Below, one piece after another: positions 5,599-7,501 of a stretch of 7,501 bases of DNA; positions within the stretch are counted from its first letter, which is position 1; each line of letters opens with the position of its first letter. Location of the stretch: NCBI GenBank assembly GCA_937864255.1, contig CALMIT010000722.1:1-7501 (forward strand). The letters run 5' to 3'. This DNA comes from an uncultured Saprospiraceae bacterium. GTDB lineage: Bacteria; Bacteroidota; Bacteroidia; Chitinophagales; Saprospiraceae. The notes beneath the pieces were generated by a model. The model was not told where the DNA came from, made no database searches, and worked only from the letters and a program-made list of their open reading frames with translations. The position numbers were made by a program, and so were the translations under genes.

Positions 5599-7501
5599 TT
5601 GGCTGTCAGCGTTCCCGGTTTTGAAGACGTGATCCCGCAGGATGATCTTGATTTGCTGTCCGCAGGCCGGGAGGCGGAGTATTTGCAACCTCTCATTGAT
5701 CTCGGCTACCTGCCCGACGTGAACGCGAATCTGCCGGCAGCACTCTACCAGTTCAGGAAAGAGTATCTGGTGTACGATCTCATTCCTTCTTATTCCATAA
5801 AAATTTTGGACTTTCCGCCGAGCGATCAACCAGAAACGCTCGAGTTGGAATTGCTACACCGGCTGACCTCTCTTGAGTCAGACCTCGACTTGCCGGAGGA
5901 TTGGACAGAAGGCGCGCAAAATATCTGGACGCGGGTGCTGCATTACCGCCTCGCACTTTACGGACTTTTTTCGGGCGACGCCGGAGTGCCTTTGCAAAAA
6001 GAAATTTTCAATAATTTCGATTTTTTGAAAAATTGGCTCCAACTGGATTTAAGTATCGCAGCGTGGGCGGAATTGCTGGGAGATTTTAAAAAATTCTTTA
6101 ACCTGATTTTTCAAAAAGGAAATCTAAACCAAAAAATTGTGGTGTTTGAATACGCAAACCCGCAATTGGATGCCGACCTCGAAGAAGAAATCAGCGAGGA
6201 GGAGCAGGACGACGACGCCGAGGCGCAGTTGGCTTTGGAAGAGGCGCAAATAGACTCGGAAATAGAGGCGATTGCCAATCTGGTCAGCAATAAAGAAGAG
6301 GCAGAAATAGAAAAACTGGAAAAAAGAAACCAACCCAAACGCGACAAAATAGAACGCATAAGAACGCTGATGCAAAAAACGCTGGATGAAATGTCGGGTT
6401 TGTTAAAAGACAGCCTGCAAAAAGAGGAGGCGCTGAAAAATGAAAAGGAGACGCTCCTGAAAAAAATCGAAACGCTGAAAAATTTGAATCAGGAGCGAAA
6501 TGCACACATCGAAAATCTGAAAGAAAAGCTAAAGACGGAAAACGACAAAGCGACCCGGAAAAAATTCAAAGACGCGATTGAATCTTTTGAAAAAGGTAAT
6601 GCGGGTACTGACAAAGAAGTTGAACGCACGGAGTCTGAAATTTTTATTATAGAAAATAAAATAGCCGCAGAAATAGAAAGTCGCAGACAAAACCAAAGCG
6701 AGCGACAATTGCTCCTGCTCGACAAACAGGCTCAACTAAAATCGCTTCAAAAAAGAATTGACCGCCTGAATTTTAGATTTAAAGCGAAATTGAAACGCGC
6801 GCTTGACGACGATTTTTACAAAAAAATCAAAAGAGAAATTTTCGAAAAACGCAACCGGAACTATCTGGCGGAAATCGCCGCCGACCCTGTGAATATTTTT
6901 CTCATTCGACTGGTACAATTACACCAGTGGACAAACGGTTATTACTTTGGAAAACTGGATGCGGATTTTAAAAAAAGGTCTTTTGACTCTGTGGCGGAAC
7001 TTTGTGAGGACGCAAGCGATTTGCGGCTCAAATACGTGCTGACCAAGTTGGGCGATCTGACTTCAGGTTTTTGGATTTTAAACGTGCATTATTTTTTTGA
7101 AAAAATCCTGGAAGAAGAAAATCAGGAAAATTTTTCTGACGATCCGGCAGATTTGCTTGAAAAACTTAATGCGCAAGCCGGCGATAAAACGCTTAATTCG
7201 GAAGTAGCGGCGCAAGCCTGGCAGGAATACAATGCCGAAATAAAAAACGGATTGCAACAGCCGGGGCTGCTGCGCCGGGTGTATTACGGCATGAAAATCA
7301 TGGTGCGCTCTATCTTTCGCTGTTTTGAAAAACTTGTAAAATTTATTGTCCGGGGCATCCGCAGGTTTATCACCATTTTCAAAAATTTTATCAAACTGGT
7401 CTATCGCGAGATACGCGAAGCCGTAATGCAATTTGCCGACGGCATCGCTTTTTTATTCTCAAAACGTGTCTTTAAAACCCTTGCTAACAGCGGAGAAATA
7501 G
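5599..7501 (+). CDS. Unrecognised large coiled-coil protein, 3' end outside window
   Basis: I do not recognise this protein. At least 634 codons are visible with no stop, running off the window (the TAG at 7499 is out of frame). After an in-frame TGA at 5581 there is no ATG until 6370. I chose TTG 5599, preceded by A-rich sequence; GTG 5629 is an alternative. Numbering from TTG 5599: residues 28-57 (YLQPLIDLGYLPDVNANLPA and on to ALYQF) resemble a peptidoglycan-binding-type three-helix fold. Residues 58-190 are mixed, Leu/Trp-rich and probably helical. Residues 191-210 are strongly acidic. About 213-330 and 341-402 form long charged heptad-like helices joined by a Gly-rich turn (KGNAGTD), suggesting a coiled-coil hairpin. 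Residues 435-466 (LVQLHQWTNGYYFGKLDADF onward) again resemble the peptidoglycan-binding pattern. Residues 557-634 are basic, aromatic and amphipathic. No classical signal peptide is seen. It lies 43 bases after proC. A coding role is strongly supported by the open frame; function is unknown. Confidence 0.8.
   Translation, partial: MAVSVPGFEDVIPQDDLDLLSAGREAEYLQPLIDLGYLPDVNANLPAALYQFRKEYLVYDLIPSYSIKILDFPPSDQPETLELELLHRLTSLESDLDLPEDWTEGAQNIWTRVLHYRLALYGLFSGDAGVPLQKEIFNNFDFLKNWLQLDLSIAAWAELLGDFKKFFNLIFQKGNLNQKIVVFEYANPQLDADLEEEISEEEQDDDAEAQLALEEAQIDSEIEAIANLVSNKEEAEIEKLEKRNQPKRDKIERIRTLMQKTLDEMSGLLKDSLQKEEALKNEKETLLKKIETLKNLNQERNAHIENLKEKLKTENDKATRKKFKDAIESFEKGNAGTDKEVERTESEIFIIENKIAAEIESRRQNQSERQLLLLDKQAQLKSLQKRIDRLNFRFKAKLKRALDDDFYKKIKREIFEKRNRNYLAEIAADPVNIFLIRLVQLHQWTNGYYFGKLDADFKKRSFDSVAELCEDASDLRLKYVLTKLGDLTSGFWILNVHYFFEKILEEENQENFSDDPADLLEKLNAQAGDKTLNSEVAAQAWQEYNAEIKNGLQQPGLLRRVYYGMKIMVRSIFRCFEKLVKFIVRGIRRFITIFKNFIKLVYREIREAVMQFADGIAFLFSKRVFKTLANSGEI

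Noticed and set aside
5556..5600. ProC and the downstream ORF as one gene split by a frameshift
   Set aside because: ProC ends at the normal family length with its signature intact, and the downstream region shows no ProC-like sequence.
4941..5696. Minus-strand 251-codon open frame opposite proC
   Set aside because: It lies antisense to a clearly functional gene, and its translation is Cys/His/Arg-rich with no recognisable motifs, as expected of a shadow frame.
6111..7431. Several minus-strand open frames opposite the terminal ORF
   Set aside because: The plus-strand frame is continuous through all of them and shows coherent heptad and acidic patterns; the minus-strand products are Phe/Ser-rich shadows.
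7499..7501. TAG at the end of the window as stop of the large ORF
   Set aside because: It is in a different frame from the ORF, which continues past the window edge.
1..7501. A defence system, prophage, transposon or CRISPR locus
   Set aside because: No nuclease, integrase, transposase, phage structural motif or regularly spaced repeat was found; most of the genes are housekeeping.

Overview
The window is about 7.5 kb of chromosomal DNA. It most likely comes from a member of the Bacteroidota, perhaps a Saprospira/Lewinella- or Cytophaga-like lineage. The evidence for this is indirect. No gene has a clear Shine-Dalgarno sequence, start codons sit in A-rich leaders, and two upstream regions carry exact TAnnTTTG boxes, the -7 element of Bacteroidota promoters. 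GC content is moderate and intergenic DNA is AT-rich. No tRNA, rRNA, CRISPR array, insertion sequence or integrase was seen.

Layout: (1) 1-648, + strand: the 3' part of mtgA, the monofunctional peptidoglycan glycosyltransferase. (2) 752-1318, +: an unrecognised Lys/Ala-rich 188-residue protein with a duplicated GIWG motif, preceded by a TAnnTTTG box and closed by a hairpin-plus-T-run terminator. (3) 1351-1848, +: a YfcE/MJ0936-type metallophosphoesterase, starting only 6 bases after that terminator. (4) 1953-3380, +: a complete DASH-type cryptochrome/photolyase. (5) 3381-3686: about 300 bases of AT-rich DNA with a terminator-like hairpin and other inverted repeats. (6) 3687-4655, - strand: a D-2-hydroxyacid dehydrogenase of the SerA/HprA type. 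(7) 4752-5555, +: proC (pyrroline-5-carboxylate reductase), divergent from gene 6. (8) 5599 to beyond 7501, +: a large ORF of at least 634 codons, 43 bases after proC and open at the window edge. It has no in-frame ATG for its first 257 codons and encodes an unrecognised acidic/coiled-coil protein.

Most of the window is housekeeping: cell-wall synthesis, phosphoester hydrolysis, light-driven DNA repair, NAD-linked hydroxyacid oxidation and proline synthesis. I see no sign that these genes act as one system, and the strand switches and terminator-like hairpins suggest several separate transcription units. The least explained parts are the terminal coiled-coil ORF, which contains two short stretches resembling a peptidoglycan-binding fold, and the small Lys-rich GIWG protein. 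They are the best candidates for undescribed biology, but the sequence alone does not show a defined new system.
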